Shown piece after piece: positions 50,746 through 59,493 of a stretch of DNA of 64,000 nt. Source of the DNA: JBHOQS01 sp042408875. Its GTDB lineage: Bacteria; Chloroflexota; UBA11872; JBHOQS01. The stretch lies in the NCBI GenBank assembly GCA_042408875.1, contig JBHOQS010000009.1, forward strand, positions 1 to 64,000. The letters run 5' to 3'. The first letter of the stretch is position 1; every line of letters starts with the position of its first letter. Position numbers and translations under genes: made by a program. The notes below the pieces were generated by a model. That model worked only from the letters and a program-made list of their open reading frames with translations. It was not told the origin of the DNA and did not search any database.

Positions 50746-51534
50746 ATGCTGCGGTATCTGCGCATCTATCTCGCCTTCGTACGCAACTGTGCCGTGCGTG
50801 AGATGGAGTTCCGCACGGACCTCATGCTGTTCAGCGTCAGCAACGTGCTGATGAGCGCGCTGCTAGTGCTGATGATGGCGTTTCTCTTTGCACGCACGCG
50901 GGAGATCGCTGGCTGGACGGCTGAGCGCGTGGTGCTGGTCACCGGCACGCAGATCATCGTGGCCGCGACGCTGGATTTCCTGTTCCTCAAGAACATGTCG
51001 ATGCTGTCGCGGTACGTCAACCGCGGCGAGCTGGACATGGTACTGGTGAAACCGCTAAACAGCCAGTTCCTGGTCTCGCTACGCTACGTGGACTTCAGCC
51101 AGCTCCCCAGTATGGTTGTCGGGGCGGCGTATGTGATCGGGGCGGTGCAGCGTGCCGGCATCCAGGTCACGGTGGTAGGGATCGCGCTCTACCTGGCGCT
51201 CATCGTCGTGGCCGTAGTGATGTTCTACAGCCTGTGGTTTCTCACCGTCACGTTCGTGCTGTACGTAGGGCGAATTAATAACATCCACTACCTGATCTAC
51301 CCGCTGATCGAGCAGGCGCGCCTGCCTGCCGACGTGTTCCGCGGCCCGCTGCGGCTGGCGTTCTACTTCGCGCTGCCAGTGGCCTTCGTGGCCACGGTCC
51401 CGGCGAAGGCGCTGAGCGGCCTGCTAGAGCCGTGGACGGTCTTCTACGGCCTGCTCTTCGCGGCGGCGGTGCTGGGGCTGTCGGTGTGGTTCTGGAACTT
51501 TTCGCTCAAGCAGTACTCGGGGGCGAGCGCGTAG
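50746..51534 (+). CDS. ABC-2 type exporter, membrane permease 2 (DUF990-like)
   Basis: This 262-residue permease has six hydrophobic segments, with VRNCAVREMEFRTDLMLFSVSNVL near the N-terminus and NRGELDMVLVKPLNSQFLVSLRYVDFSQLP in the middle, the conserved loop of this permease group. It starts six bases after the first permease with GTGAGGCG upstream. It converges on dnaX with only six bases between the stops, so its transcript must end within or beyond dnaX. Confidence 0.88.
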   Translation: MLRYLRIYLAFVRNCAVREMEFRTDLMLFSVSNVLMSALLVLMMAFLFARTREIAGWTAERVVLVTGTQIIVAATLDFLFLKNMSMLSRYVNRGELDMVLVKPLNSQFLVSLRYVDFSQLPSMVVGAAYVIGAVQRAGIQVTVVGIALYLALIVVAVVMFYSLWFLTVTFVLYVGRINNIHYLIYPLIEQARLPADVFRGPLRLAFYFALPVAFVATVPAKALSGLLEPWTVFYGLLFAAAVLGLSVWFWNFSLKQYSGASA

Positions 51535-51540
51535 GGCGTA

Positions 51541-53313
51541 TCACTCTTCCTCGAGGATGCGGGCGCCCAGGATGCGGCTGGCCTTCAGGACGAAGGGATC
51601 GCTGGTGGGGCTGGTGTAGCGAGTGCGGCGCGCCTGAGGCTGGGCGCTGCCGGAGAGGGCAGTACGCACCTGGAGCTCAGTGCCGACAGCCCGGCGCAGG
51701 GCGCGCTCGAGGATGATGCGGTTCTCCGTCTCGTCGGCGCGCTGGCGGTGGAAGGCATAGTCGAACTCCAGCGTGAGCACAGTGCCTTCGACGCGCACCG
51801 GGCGGGCGTCGCGCAGGATGGCCTCGAGCGAACGGCTGTCCCGCCGCACCAGGGCCAGGACGCGATCCCACATCTGCCGTACCTGCTCCAGGTCAGGCGA
51901 AGAGGCTGCGTGCGGCTCGGGAGCGGCAGGGTCTCCGCCGGGCACACCGGCCAGAGAGCGGTCCTCCACCAGCAGCTCTGGAGCCAACGGCGCCTGTGGG
52001 GAGGACGGAACCGCGGCCGCTCCCGCGGCGGGCATCTCGGCTGCGGGTTCTTCATCCGGGGTGTTCGCCGGGATGCGCTCCTGTCCATCTGGCACCGGGG
52101 CGGCAGCACGCGACGGCGCCGGCTCGACCATGCGGGGGGCGGGGCGCTCGGAGAGGCTCGCCGACACCGGCGCGGGGCGAGGCGCGCGGAGAGACGGGGC
52201 AGGCGCGGCCGGCGCCTCCTGCTGGGGCAGCGCGCCCAGGGCGCTCTCAACCAGCGCCAGCTCAAGCGGCAACTGGGGCTGGGCCGCGTGGCGCAAGGCT
52301 GCATCCGCCTGGGCAAACAGGCGGACCGCGTGCAGCAGAGCGGGCGTCTCGATCTGCTGCGCCAGCTCAACCATCTCCTGCTCGGTCTCCTCGGTCACAC
52401 CGGCCAGCTCCTGCACGCTGGCGCCGGCCTTGGCCAGCAGCACGCCGCGCAGGTACTCGACCACCTCGCGGTTGAACTGGCGCAGGTCCAGGCCATCGGC
52501 CAGGGCCTGGTTAATCAGCCGCAGGCCCGCTGGCACGTCGTGGCGCACGATCGCCGCGGCGAGCTGCGCCGCGGCCTCCGAGCGGCCCGCGCCGAGCATG
52601 GCGCGCACTGTCTCCACCGTCACACCGTCGCCGCCGAAGGTGATCGCTTGATCCAGCAGCGAGATCGCATCGCGCACCGAGCCGGTGCCGTAGCGAGCGA
52701 TCAGCTCCAGCGCCCGATCCTCGACCTGGATGCCCTCCGCGGCAGCGATGTGGCGCAGGCGAGCTACCAGCGCATCGAAGGAGACGCGGCGAAACTCGAA
52801 GCGCTGGCAGCGGGAGAGGATGGTCGCCGGCACGCGGTGCACCTCGGTCGTGGCCAGGACGAAGAGCACGTGAGGGGGTGGCTCCTCCAGCGTCTTCAGC
52901 AGGGCGTTGAAGGCGCCGGTGGAGAGCATGTGCACCTCGTCAATGATGTAGACCTTGTAGCGGCCGTGCGTGGGCACGAAGTTGACCTTATCCCGCAGCT
53001 CGCGGATATCGTCCACGCCGGTGTTCGAGGCCGCGTCGATCTCGATGATATCGAACGAGCGGCCCTCGAGGGCCATGACGCAGGTCTCGCAGCGGTTGCA
53101 CGGATCGGGCAGGATGCCCTGGCGACAGTTGACGGCGCGGGCCAGGATGCGCGCCGCGGTGGTCTTCCCGGTGCCGCGCGGCCCGGAGAAGAGATAGGCA
53201 TGGCCGAGCTGCCCGCTCGCCAGCGCGTTCTGGAGCGTGCGGGTGACATGCTCCTGGCCGATCATATCCGCAAAGCGCAGCGGACGCCACTTGTTGTACA
53301 ACGACACGGCCAT
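51541..53313 (-). CDS. dnaX: DNA polymerase III subunit gamma/tau
   Basis: This 590-residue clamp-loader ATPase drives loading of the beta clamp on DNA. Walker A GPRGTGKTTAARILARA (residues 43-59), the zinc module C-x8-C-x2-C-x2-C beginning at NCRQGILPDPCNRCETC, the Walker B-type DEVHML, and the sensor SRCQRFEF are all in place. Residues 360-470 are a Pro/Ala-rich linker, followed by a tau-type C-terminal domain. No programmed frameshift slippery run was noticed. A perfect -10 box lies about 95 bp upstream on the same strand. Confidence 0.95.
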   Translation of the reverse strand: MAVSLYNKWRPLRFADMIGQEHVTRTLQNALASGQLGHAYLFSGPRGTGKTTAARILARAVNCRQGILPDPCNRCETCVMALEGRSFDIIEIDAASNTGVDDIRELRDKVNFVPTHGRYKVYIIDEVHMLSTGAFNALLKTLEEPPPHVLFVLATTEVHRVPATILSRCQRFEFRRVSFDALVARLRHIAAAEGIQVEDRALELIARYGTGSVRDAISLLDQAITFGGDGVTVETVRAMLGAGRSEAAAQLAAAIVRHDVPAGLRLINQALADGLDLRQFNREVVEYLRGVLLAKAGASVQELAGVTEETEQEMVELAQQIETPALLHAVRLFAQADAALRHAAQPQLPLELALVESALGALPQQEAPAAPAPSLRAPRPAPVSASLSERPAPRMVEPAPSRAAAPVPDGQERIPANTPDEEPAAEMPAAGAAAVPSSPQAPLAPELLVEDRSLAGVPGGDPAAPEPHAASSPDLEQVRQMWDRVLALVRRDSRSLEAILRDARPVRVEGTVLTLEFDYAFHRQRADETENRIILERALRRAVGTELQVRTALSGSAQPQARRTRYTSPTSDPFVLKASRILGARILEEE

Positions 53314-53405
53314 GATCCTTTGTCTCCAGCAGCCCAGCTGTCCGCGCCCGGCGCGCGAGGTGCTCCCGGGCCAGCGCGGGCCCGGCGCACGCGGCAGGCG
53401 CTGGT

Positions 53406-53411
53406 ATTATA
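53406..53411 (-). promoter_or_regulatory. Candidate -10 box (TATAAT) for dnaX
   Basis: On the minus strand TATAAT lies 93-98 bp before the dnaX ATG. No good -35 hexamer is seen at 16-18 bp. The transcript leader is very GC-rich. Confidence 0.4.
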
Positions 53412-53539
53412 CCGTGTTGCCGTGTTGCACCACGCTGCCGGCCGCGCCGGGCACTGGACGCGGGGCGCAGCCCCAGCCTATCATGGAGGGCGTACTGCGT
53501 AACGAGTAACGAGTAAAAACAGTACGGGAGGAGGCGAGC

Positions 53540-54904
53540 ATGGGAGTGATTGCTGTGCTGAGTCGACGGAAGCTGCTCGCGCTGAGTGCAGGGGCCGCGG
53601 GCGCGCTGGCAGCGGGATGCGCGCCACGCGGCGGGCAGCCGGGGCCGCAGGCCGCGCAGGGGTCTGCGCGGCGCACCCCGGTCACGCTGGTGTATATGTC
53701 GCCGGCCGCGTCAGGTGAGCGCGTCCAGCGCGAGACTGAGCTGTTCGACAAGTTTAACGCTGCAAGCGAGTTCATCAAGGTCGAGGTGCAGCCCGGGCCA
53801 GGCGACTGGGCCGGACTCAAGGAGAAGTTCGTGGTGGCGCACGCCGCCGGCACACCGATCGACATCGTGCAGAACGGCTGGGGCTCCTGGATGGATCTTC
53901 AGGAGGGCGGCGCGCTAACCGAGCTCACCGGCTACTTCACCCGCGACAAGATCCCGAGCGATTACCTGCTGCCGAAGGCGATGGAGCAATACAGTGACGC
54001 CGGGCGCATCTGGGCGCTGCCGATCACCGTCTCCGCCGACGGCATCGCCTACAACATGGACCTGTTCGACCGCGCCGGCCTGAGGTACCCGCCGGTCGAT
54101 ACGGCGGACAAGAGCTGGACTATGGAGCAGTTCCTGGAGTACGCCCGCAGGCTGACGCAGGGCACGGAGCAGTTTGGCCTGGCCGGCCGGCACGGATACT
54201 GGTATAACGAAGGGCACTTCTTCGGCCACCTGGGCTGGGACGATCGCCAGAAGAAGGCCAACTTCACTACGCCGGGCTACCGCGCCGGCCTGCAATACTG
54301 GAACGACCTGCTGCACAAGCACCACGTCATCCCCACCGCCGAGCAGGCGGCGGCGATCCGTGGCGGGTTCACTGGATCGATCTTCCTCACCGGGAAGATC
54401 GGCATGGCGATCGTGGGGCCGTTTATCGTGCGGCGAGAAGACGTGGCCTTCCGGTGGGGCCTGGCGACGCTGCCGTATACTCCGTCGAGCACGAATCCCA
54501 ACAATATGTCCGGCCGCATGTGGCCGCACGGCCTGCATGTCGGGAAGAGCAAGGACCCGGATGCGGTGTGGGAGCTGTTCCGCTGGCTGCTTAAGCCAGA
54601 GAACGGCGGCCTGTTCCCGCTGACCGCCGGGCACGCGGTCTCGCCGATCATGAGGGGTGGCTCCGACCTGGCGCAGCAGCAGTTCCGCGAGCGCACCGGC
54701 GTGGATGCGCGGGCCTACGTGCTCCAGGCGCAGGCGTCGTATCCCAGCGGGGCGGGCATGCTCAAGTACGCCAAGTGGGACGAGGTGAACCGCGAGATCA
54801 CCCCGTTCTGGAACGATTTCCAGGCCGACAAGATCTCAGTCAACGAGTTCACTGAGCGAGCCACCCGCATCGTCGAGGAGCGCCTGATCCCGCGCCGGTC
54901 CTGA
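53540..54904 (+). CDS. Extracellular solute-binding lipoprotein, family 1
   Basis: This 454-residue protein has a twin-arginine-like signal (LSRRKLLALSAGAAGALAAGC) with lipid Cys27. The body has ELFDKFNAASEFIKVEVQPGPGDW, TPIDIVQNGWGSW, ISADGIAYNMDLF-like VSADGIAYNMDLFDRAG, and VWELFRWLLKPENGG. GGAGGAGGCGAGC precedes the ATG. Its last 35 bases are found again, with one change, at 55588-55622. A pair of TACTGCGTA/TAACGAG short repeats lies 30-50 bp upstream. No permease is adjacent. Confidence 0.88.
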   Translation: MGVIAVLSRRKLLALSAGAAGALAAGCAPRGGQPGPQAAQGSARRTPVTLVYMSPAASGERVQRETELFDKFNAASEFIKVEVQPGPGDWAGLKEKFVVAHAAGTPIDIVQNGWGSWMDLQEGGALTELTGYFTRDKIPSDYLLPKAMEQYSDAGRIWALPITVSADGIAYNMDLFDRAGLRYPPVDTADKSWTMEQFLEYARRLTQGTEQFGLAGRHGYWYNEGHFFGHLGWDDRQKKANFTTPGYRAGLQYWNDLLHKHHVIPTAEQAAAIRGGFTGSIFLTGKIGMAIVGPFIVRREDVAFRWGLATLPYTPSSTNPNNMSGRMWPHGLHVGKSKDPDAVWELFRWLLKPENGGLFPLTAGHAVSPIMRGGSDLAQQQFRERTGVDARAYVLQAQASYPSGAGMLKYAKWDEVNREITPFWNDFQADKISVNEFTERATRIVEERLIPRRS

Positions 54905-54935
54905 GCGCGCCAGAGCGAGGGAGCATCGCCAGCGT

Positions 54936-55256
54936 ATGGCCCTGGCCGTGGTATCGTCTCGTACATGGGTGTCTATCCGGCTCACGTTCGAGCGATGGAG
55001 ACACATTGTGGCCCAGCGCCCGCAGTTCGCCGACCGGCAGGACGAGATCCTGGCTGTAGTGGCGGATCCTGACGTCATCTTACGCGGTGACGAGGGCGAG
55101 CTTCTTGCCGCGCGGTGGTCTACTCAGCAGGGTCGGCGCGGTGGGTATCTCATTGTGGTATACCGTGAAGTAAGCCGTGCAGACGGCTTTGTTATTACGG
55201 CATACCCGGCCAGGCGGCTGCCGGGGAGGGAGATCATATGGCGGAGAGAGCAGTAG
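54936..55256 (+). CDS. Small putative nuclease-toxin-like protein (PBECR-like)
   Basis: This 106-residue protein has TFERWRHIVAQRPQFADRQDEILAVVADPDVILRG, then YLIVVYREV and GFVITAYPARR. The pattern, a His-containing helix, an acidic loop, and two hydrophobic strands ending FVITAY, resembles phage Barnase/EndoU/ColicinE5/RelE-like (PBECR) nucleases and similar toxins. The family assignment is by eye only. It overlaps the next gene by 19 bp, as toxin-antitoxin pairs often do. The pair lies between two copies of the 3' end of the preceding binding-protein gene. Confidence 0.55.
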   Translation: MALAVVSSRTWVSIRLTFERWRHIVAQRPQFADRQDEILAVVADPDVILRGDEGELLAARWSTQQGRRGGYLIVVYREVSRADGFVITAYPARRLPGREIIWRREQ

Positions 55257-55534
55257 AGGAGTATCTACGTTTCCCGCTTCAGTCCGATCGCGCCACATGG
55301 CAGTATGATGAAGAAGCAGATGTGCTGTACATTCGCGTGGCCGGGTCGCGCCCAGCCATCGGCTTTGACATCGGCCACGGCGTGATCATCGAATACGACG
55401 AAGACACGGGCGAAGTGACCGGCCTGACCATGGTAGGTCTACGGGAACGGTTCCGCCGCGCATGGGCGCAGAGCCTGGGGCCTGACGAGCTCGGTATGGA
55501 GACACACCCCGCTCGCACCACCGCGGAGTGGTAA
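55238..55534 (+). CDS. DUF2283 domain protein, partner of the upstream nuclease-like protein
   Basis: This 98-residue protein has the DUF2283 pattern TWQYDEEADVLYIRVAGSRPAIGFDIGHGVIIEYDEDTGEVTGLTMVGL, a small beta-rich domain. DUF2283 proteins are often found beside small toxin-like proteins and could serve as antitoxins, but this is not established. The start at ATG 55238 has GGGGAGGGAG upstream and lies inside the preceding gene. Confidence 0.8.
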   Translation: MAERAVEEYLRFPLQSDRATWQYDEEADVLYIRVAGSRPAIGFDIGHGVIIEYDEDTGEVTGLTMVGLRERFRRAWAQSLGPDELGMETHPARTTAEW

Positions 55535-55561
55535 GCACGAGGGCCGGCGGGCCCCTGGCCC

Positions 55562-55622
55562 AGTGAGTTCGCTAGCCAACTCCACGTCGTCGAGGAGCGC
55601 CTGATCCCGCGCCGGTTCTGAG
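55562..55622 (+). pseudogene. Relic of the 3' end of a solute-binding protein gene
   Basis: The stretch reads SEFASQLHVVEERLIPRRF and a stop, matching the C-terminus NEFTERATRIVEERLIPRRS of the binding protein at 53540-54904. At DNA level 34 of 35 bases are the same at 55588-55622 and 54871-54905, and similarity continues weakly upstream with a gap. It is either a decayed duplicate or a direct repeat formed by insertion of the two small genes between the copies. TATATACC is repeated at 55683-55698 soon after. Confidence 0.8.
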
Positions 55623-55788
55623 CAGCGCGGTGGGTGCAGCGGCTCTCAGCCATCTGCCTGGGCCACCGGTCGCGGCGCACTATATATACCTATATACCTA
55701 AGCCACGGTGGGATCTCCATGGCTCTGTGCCTGGCGCCTGCAGGTTTCACCTGGGCTTTAGTTTAGTGTAGACGCTGGAGGTACGTGT

Positions 55789-57198
55789 ATGGTGAGCATG
55801 GCGAGGAACGAGCACCCGGCAGCGTCCCGGCGCATATGCACACGTCGCGAGGCACTGGCACGGGCCACCGCCCTCAGCACCGCGGCGGTGGCCGCCGCAG
55901 CCGCCTGTGCCCGCGCCGCGCCGAGCGAGAGCAGGCGCGAGGCGCAGCGGCTGCCACCGGCCACGATCACCTGGACCACCTGGGGCGACGAGAACAACCC
56001 CATGGTCCAGGCATCGACAGAAGGGGTGAAGCTGTTCAATCAGAGGTTCCCCCAGATCAAGGTGAATAACATTCCCGATCCGGGCTGCGCGGCGGTGACG
56101 GCGCGGATCGCCGCAGGGGACCCGCCGGACGTGATGGGACAGTGCTGCACCTGCCTACCGAGTTGGGCGCGCAAGGGCGTGCTGGAGCCGCTCGACCCCT
56201 ACATCAAGCGGGACCTGAGCCCGAAGCTGATCGCCGACTTCTCGGAAGTCCAGTGGAACTTCTTCCGCCTGCCCGGCATTGGCCAGTACGCCATGCCGAT
56301 GTACCAGGGCACGGCTGCGCTGCTGTACAACAAGGACGCCTTCCGCAAGCGTGGGATAGCGCTGCCGGACGAGCGCTGGGACTGGAACGCTCTGCGCGAG
56401 GCAGCGCTGCGGCTGACCGACCGCGAGCAGGGGCAGTTCGGCCTGCACCTGCTGAACGCCACGCCCCTCTCCCGCGGGCTGAACTTCATCCGCCAGAACG
56501 GCGGGCATGTCGTCGACCCGAACGACGACCTGCGCTGCGTGATCGATTCGTCCCAGGCGCTTGAGGCGTTGCAATGGATCTACGACCGCATGTGGCGGGA
56601 TAACTCAGCCATCCAGCCGGCGCAGCGCGGGGGCGAGACGAACTTTTACCGGCTCTTCGCCGCCGGCCGCATCGTCATGAGCATGGAGGGGTCGTGGATC
56701 CTCACCCGCATGGTGATCAACGTCGGCGACAGCGTTGACTGGGATGTGGCGCACTTCCCGAAGGGACCAGTGCAGCGTGACACCGTCGCCACCACCGACG
56801 GCTGGGCTATCTCTAAGGACTCCAAGGCGAAGGAGGCGGCCTGGGAGCTCTTGAAGTTCCTGCAGAGCGACGAGTGGTGGGACATCAACGCCGCTATCAC
56901 CGGGCAGCAACCCACGCGCAAGTCGCTGCAAGACCGCTGGGTGGAGCTGGCGAAGCAGGGGCCATACGGGAAGGTGCTCGCCAAGGTTGACTTCAAACCG
57001 TTCATCGACCCGGTGCGCCAGGGCTGGGCGCGGCCGGTGGAGTACTTCCGCTTCCACGACGAGGTGGCGGGCAAACTGACCGAAGCCTGGAACCAGAGTA
57101 TCCGCGACAACGCGGCGGGCGTCGCCGAGAGCTTCCGCCGCGCCGCCCGCGAGATCAACGACCAGCTCAAGCAGCTGGCTGCCCAGAGCGGCCGGTAA
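55789..57198 (+). CDS. Extracellular solute-binding lipoprotein, family 1
   Basis: This 469-residue protein has an Arg-containing signal (SRRICTRREALARATALSTAAVAAAAAC) with lipid Cys40. The family pattern includes TWGDENNPMVQASTEGVKLFNQRFPQIKVN, GDPPDVMGQCCTC, YQGTAALLYNKDAF, and AAWELLKFLQSDEWW. The two adjacent Cys in QCCTC in the mature part are unusual for an exported binding protein. The ATG has GGAGG ten bases upstream. It converges on the next binding-protein gene, with a strong hairpin between them. Confidence 0.88.
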   Translation: MVSMARNEHPAASRRICTRREALARATALSTAAVAAAAACARAAPSESRREAQRLPPATITWTTWGDENNPMVQASTEGVKLFNQRFPQIKVNNIPDPGCAAVTARIAAGDPPDVMGQCCTCLPSWARKGVLEPLDPYIKRDLSPKLIADFSEVQWNFFRLPGIGQYAMPMYQGTAALLYNKDAFRKRGIALPDERWDWNALREAALRLTDREQGQFGLHLLNATPLSRGLNFIRQNGGHVVDPNDDLRCVIDSSQALEALQWIYDRMWRDNSAIQPAQRGGETNFYRLFAAGRIVMSMEGSWILTRMVINVGDSVDWDVAHFPKGPVQRDTVATTDGWAISKDSKAKEAAWELLKFLQSDEWWDINAAITGQQPTRKSLQDRWVELAKQGPYGKVLAKVDFKPFIDPVRQGWARPVEYFRFHDEVAGKLTEAWNQSIRDNAAGVAESFRRAAREINDQLKQLAAQSGR

Positions 57199-57258
57199 AC
57201 GCACCCGATTGGGCATCGTGGTGCCGGCAGGCGCGCTGCACTGGTACACCGATCGATC

Positions 57259-57308
57259 CCGGTGCTGTCGCAGGGACACTGACCGCACGATCCCTGCGAC
57301 AGCACCGG
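57259..57308. terminator. Perfect 18-bp hairpin between two converging binding-protein genes
   Basis: CCGGTGCTGTCGCAGGGA (57259-57276) pairs exactly with 57291-57308 around a 14-base loop. It starts 60 bp after the plus-strand stop and lies eight bases from the minus-strand stop. There is no T run on either side, but the strength and position point to a bidirectional terminator. Confidence 0.7.
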
Positions 57309-57315
57309 TCTAAAC

Positions 57316-58716
57316 TCAGCGCCGCTTGGCCGCCCGCACCGCGTCCAGCTCTTGCTGCGCCCGCTGCGTGAACTCGTCCAGCGCCTGGCGCGGCGTAGTC
57401 TCGTTATTCAGGGCACGGGTGACGTACTGGCCTAGCAGCGTGCTGAACTGGGCAGCGTTGGGGATCTTCGGCGGGAAGAGGAAGTACTTCGCCTCGAACA
57501 TTTGCTTGAGGAACTTCTCATAGCCCGGGTACATCTTGAGCACTTCTTGGAAGGCCGGCCCGCGCGCTGCCTTCTCAGAGGACGGCACATGCGGCTGGCG
57601 GCCGGTAATGAACAGGCTGGCGTACTCCTGCTCGCCGCCGAAGCCGGTCAGGAAGCTGATGTACCGGAAGATTGCCTCTTTCTTTGTGGCCCCGGTAGGT
57701 ACCGCCGGGATGTCGCCGTAGGTGCGCACGCCCAGGCCGTCCACACCGGACGGGATCGGCAGGTTCGAGATCCCGTATTCAAAGCCGGCAGGGGCGTAGT
57801 TCTTGATCGTGCCGAGGTCCCAGGGGCCGGTGCGGTTCATAGCCAGCTTGCCCACCAGGAATGGGTGCTGGGGCGTGCGGCCACCGCCGAAGGTGCGGCG
57901 AAACTCGTCGATCTTGCCGATGTCGAAGCGCTCCAGGCGGCGACGGAGCTGCACGAGGTACTCCAGGGCGCGCACGGTATTCGGATCGTTCGCCATGACC
58001 TTCTGGTTGGCGTTATCCATGAAGCGGCCGGCGAAGACCGGCACCCAGTTCCACAGGTCGGTGTCCCAGTAGCCCAGGCGCACCAGCGCGCCATCACTCA
58101 CCTTGGTGAGGCGCTCAGCGTAGCTCAGGAGATCGTCGGTGGTCTGGACGCCCTTCTCCGGATCGAGGCCCAGCTCGCGGAAGTGCTCTTTGTTGTAGTA
58201 GATGCAGTACGCCTGCTCCCACTGGGCGATGCCGTAGACCTTGCCCTCGTAGGTGCCCAGCTCCCAGATAGCCGGATGCACCCAGTCCTTGAGTTTGCGC
58301 ACGTTGGCCGCGCCGCCAACGTCCTCGAGCGGCTGCAGCGCCCCCTGGTCAGCCCAGGTGTAGAGGCGGCCGTTGGAGTTGAACACCATGACCACATCGG
58401 GCGGCGTGCCGCCGGCAATGGCGGAGAGGACCTTATCGTCGAAGCTGTCCGGGATCGACTGCTGCTCGACCTTGATGTCGGGGTTCTTCTCCATGAACGC
58501 GTTGGCGATCTGGATCACCATCTGCTCGAACAGCTCAGTCCAGTTGTGCCAGTAGGTGATGGTAACTGGCTGTCCTCTGGCCGGCGCAGCTGGCGTGCGG
58601 CCCCCTGGCGAACAGGCAGCCAGCGGTGACGCTGCCACCGCGGTAGCGGTCCACGCCAAGAGCTTGCGGCGGCTCTGGCGAGGCTGGGGTGGGTACGAGG
58701 CGACGTCGGGATGCAT
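57316..58716 (-). CDS. Extracellular solute-binding lipoprotein, family 1
   Basis: This 466-residue protein has a twin-arginine signal (QSRRKLLAWTATAVAASPLAAC), lipid Cys35, and family segments ITYWHNWTELFEQMVIQIANAFMEKNPDIKVEQQS, TPPDVVMVFNSNGRLY, YGIAQWEQAYCIYYNK, and FRYISFLTGFGGEQEYAS. ITYWHNW is characteristic of sugar-binding members. The ATG follows GGAGGAG. Its own upstream region holds TTGTTGAATTCTAAG but no clear operator. It is convergent with the previous gene and has no permease. Confidence 0.88.
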   Translation of the reverse strand: MHPDVASYPPQPRQSRRKLLAWTATAVAASPLAACSPGGRTPAAPARGQPVTITYWHNWTELFEQMVIQIANAFMEKNPDIKVEQQSIPDSFDDKVLSAIAGGTPPDVVMVFNSNGRLYTWADQGALQPLEDVGGAANVRKLKDWVHPAIWELGTYEGKVYGIAQWEQAYCIYYNKEHFRELGLDPEKGVQTTDDLLSYAERLTKVSDGALVRLGYWDTDLWNWVPVFAGRFMDNANQKVMANDPNTVRALEYLVQLRRRLERFDIGKIDEFRRTFGGGRTPQHPFLVGKLAMNRTGPWDLGTIKNYAPAGFEYGISNLPIPSGVDGLGVRTYGDIPAVPTGATKKEAIFRYISFLTGFGGEQEYASLFITGRQPHVPSSEKAARGPAFQEVLKMYPGYEKFLKQMFEAKYFLFPPKIPNAAQFSTLLGQYVTRALNNETTPRQALDEFTQRAQQELDAVRAAKRR

Positions 58717-58851
58717 CTACTCCTCCTACAGCACCACGCTGACTGAGGTGCTCCGCTGAGGCAACCTGCAGGATCGCTGCAGAGCGTGCACTTGGCTCAT
58801 CAATTTTGTTGAATTCTAAGCATAGCCAGCGGTGCCAGCCGTGTCAAGGTA

Positions 58852-59493
58852 TTAGCGGATCCACTGCAAGATGCGCACCCCGGCGTGATACCAGATCAGG
58901 CCGGAGGCGATAAGCAGCGCGGGCAGCACGGCGAATTCTTCCAGCAGGCTGCCGGTGCGAATACGGATGCTGCGGAAGGGCGGGAAGCCGAAGTACCAGG
59001 GAAGGGGATAGAGCCACGGCACGCCCTCGATAGTGAGACTATCAAGCACGAGGTGGGTGACGTAGCCGGTGACCGCCGACAGCCAGAGCGGCGCCACTGG
59101 GAGATGGAGGGTGCGGCCCACGGGGCCGAGGGCCAGGGCAGTGGCGACGGCGAAGAGCGCCAGTCCCACCAGCGAGTGCGAGAGATGACGGTGGCCCTGG
59201 GCCAGGGGCATCAGGATCGCCCGCTGCCACAGGGCACGAGGTTTATCGAGGTCAGGCGCTACACCGCCGAGGAGCGCCGCCACCACGCATGCCAGCGCCA
59301 CCTGTGCGCCGAGCGCCGGTGTCGCAGCCGGCAGGCCTATGAGGCGCGGCAGCTCAACCACTGGTCCAAGGTCAGCTGCGAGCGGCCCCAGGCGTAGGGC
59401 CAACCGCGAGCCAGCCGGGCCGGCGCCGCTGGCTACCGCCGCCAGTGCAAACAGCCCTGTCACCGCCCCAACCTGATGTGTGGCGCGCATCAT
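58852..59493 (-). CDS. YdjM-like membrane-bound metal-dependent hydrolase
   Basis: This 213-residue protein has four to five hydrophobic segments and the conserved polar motifs of the YdjM/PF04307 family: THQVGAVTG at the N-terminus, APDLDKP near residue 80, GHRHLSHSLVG near 100, and THLVLDSLTIEGVPWLYP near 145. The His/Asp residues lie at membrane boundaries and could bind a metal. In E. coli the relative is LexA-regulated, but its biochemical role is not defined. It stands alone between a binding-protein gene and a 580-nt intergenic region. Confidence 0.83.
   Translation of the reverse strand: MMRATHQVGAVTGLFALAAVASGAGPAGSRLALRLGPLAADLGPVVELPRLIGLPAATPALGAQVALACVVAALLGGVAPDLDKPRALWQRAILMPLAQGHRHLSHSLVGLALFAVATALALGPVGRTLHLPVAPLWLSAVTGYVTHLVLDSLTIEGVPWLYPLPWYFGFPPFRSIRIRTGSLLEEFAVLPALLIASGLIWYHAGVRILQWIR

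Noticed and set aside
53314..53539. SRP (4.5S) RNA gene upstream of dnaX
   Set aside because: The conserved GGAAGCAGC-type tetraloop region is absent; the stretch is simply GC-rich.
54936..55534. A complete mobile element made of the nuclease-like/DUF2283 pair
   Set aside because: There are flanking direct repeats but no recombinase, so only an insertion footprint can be proposed.
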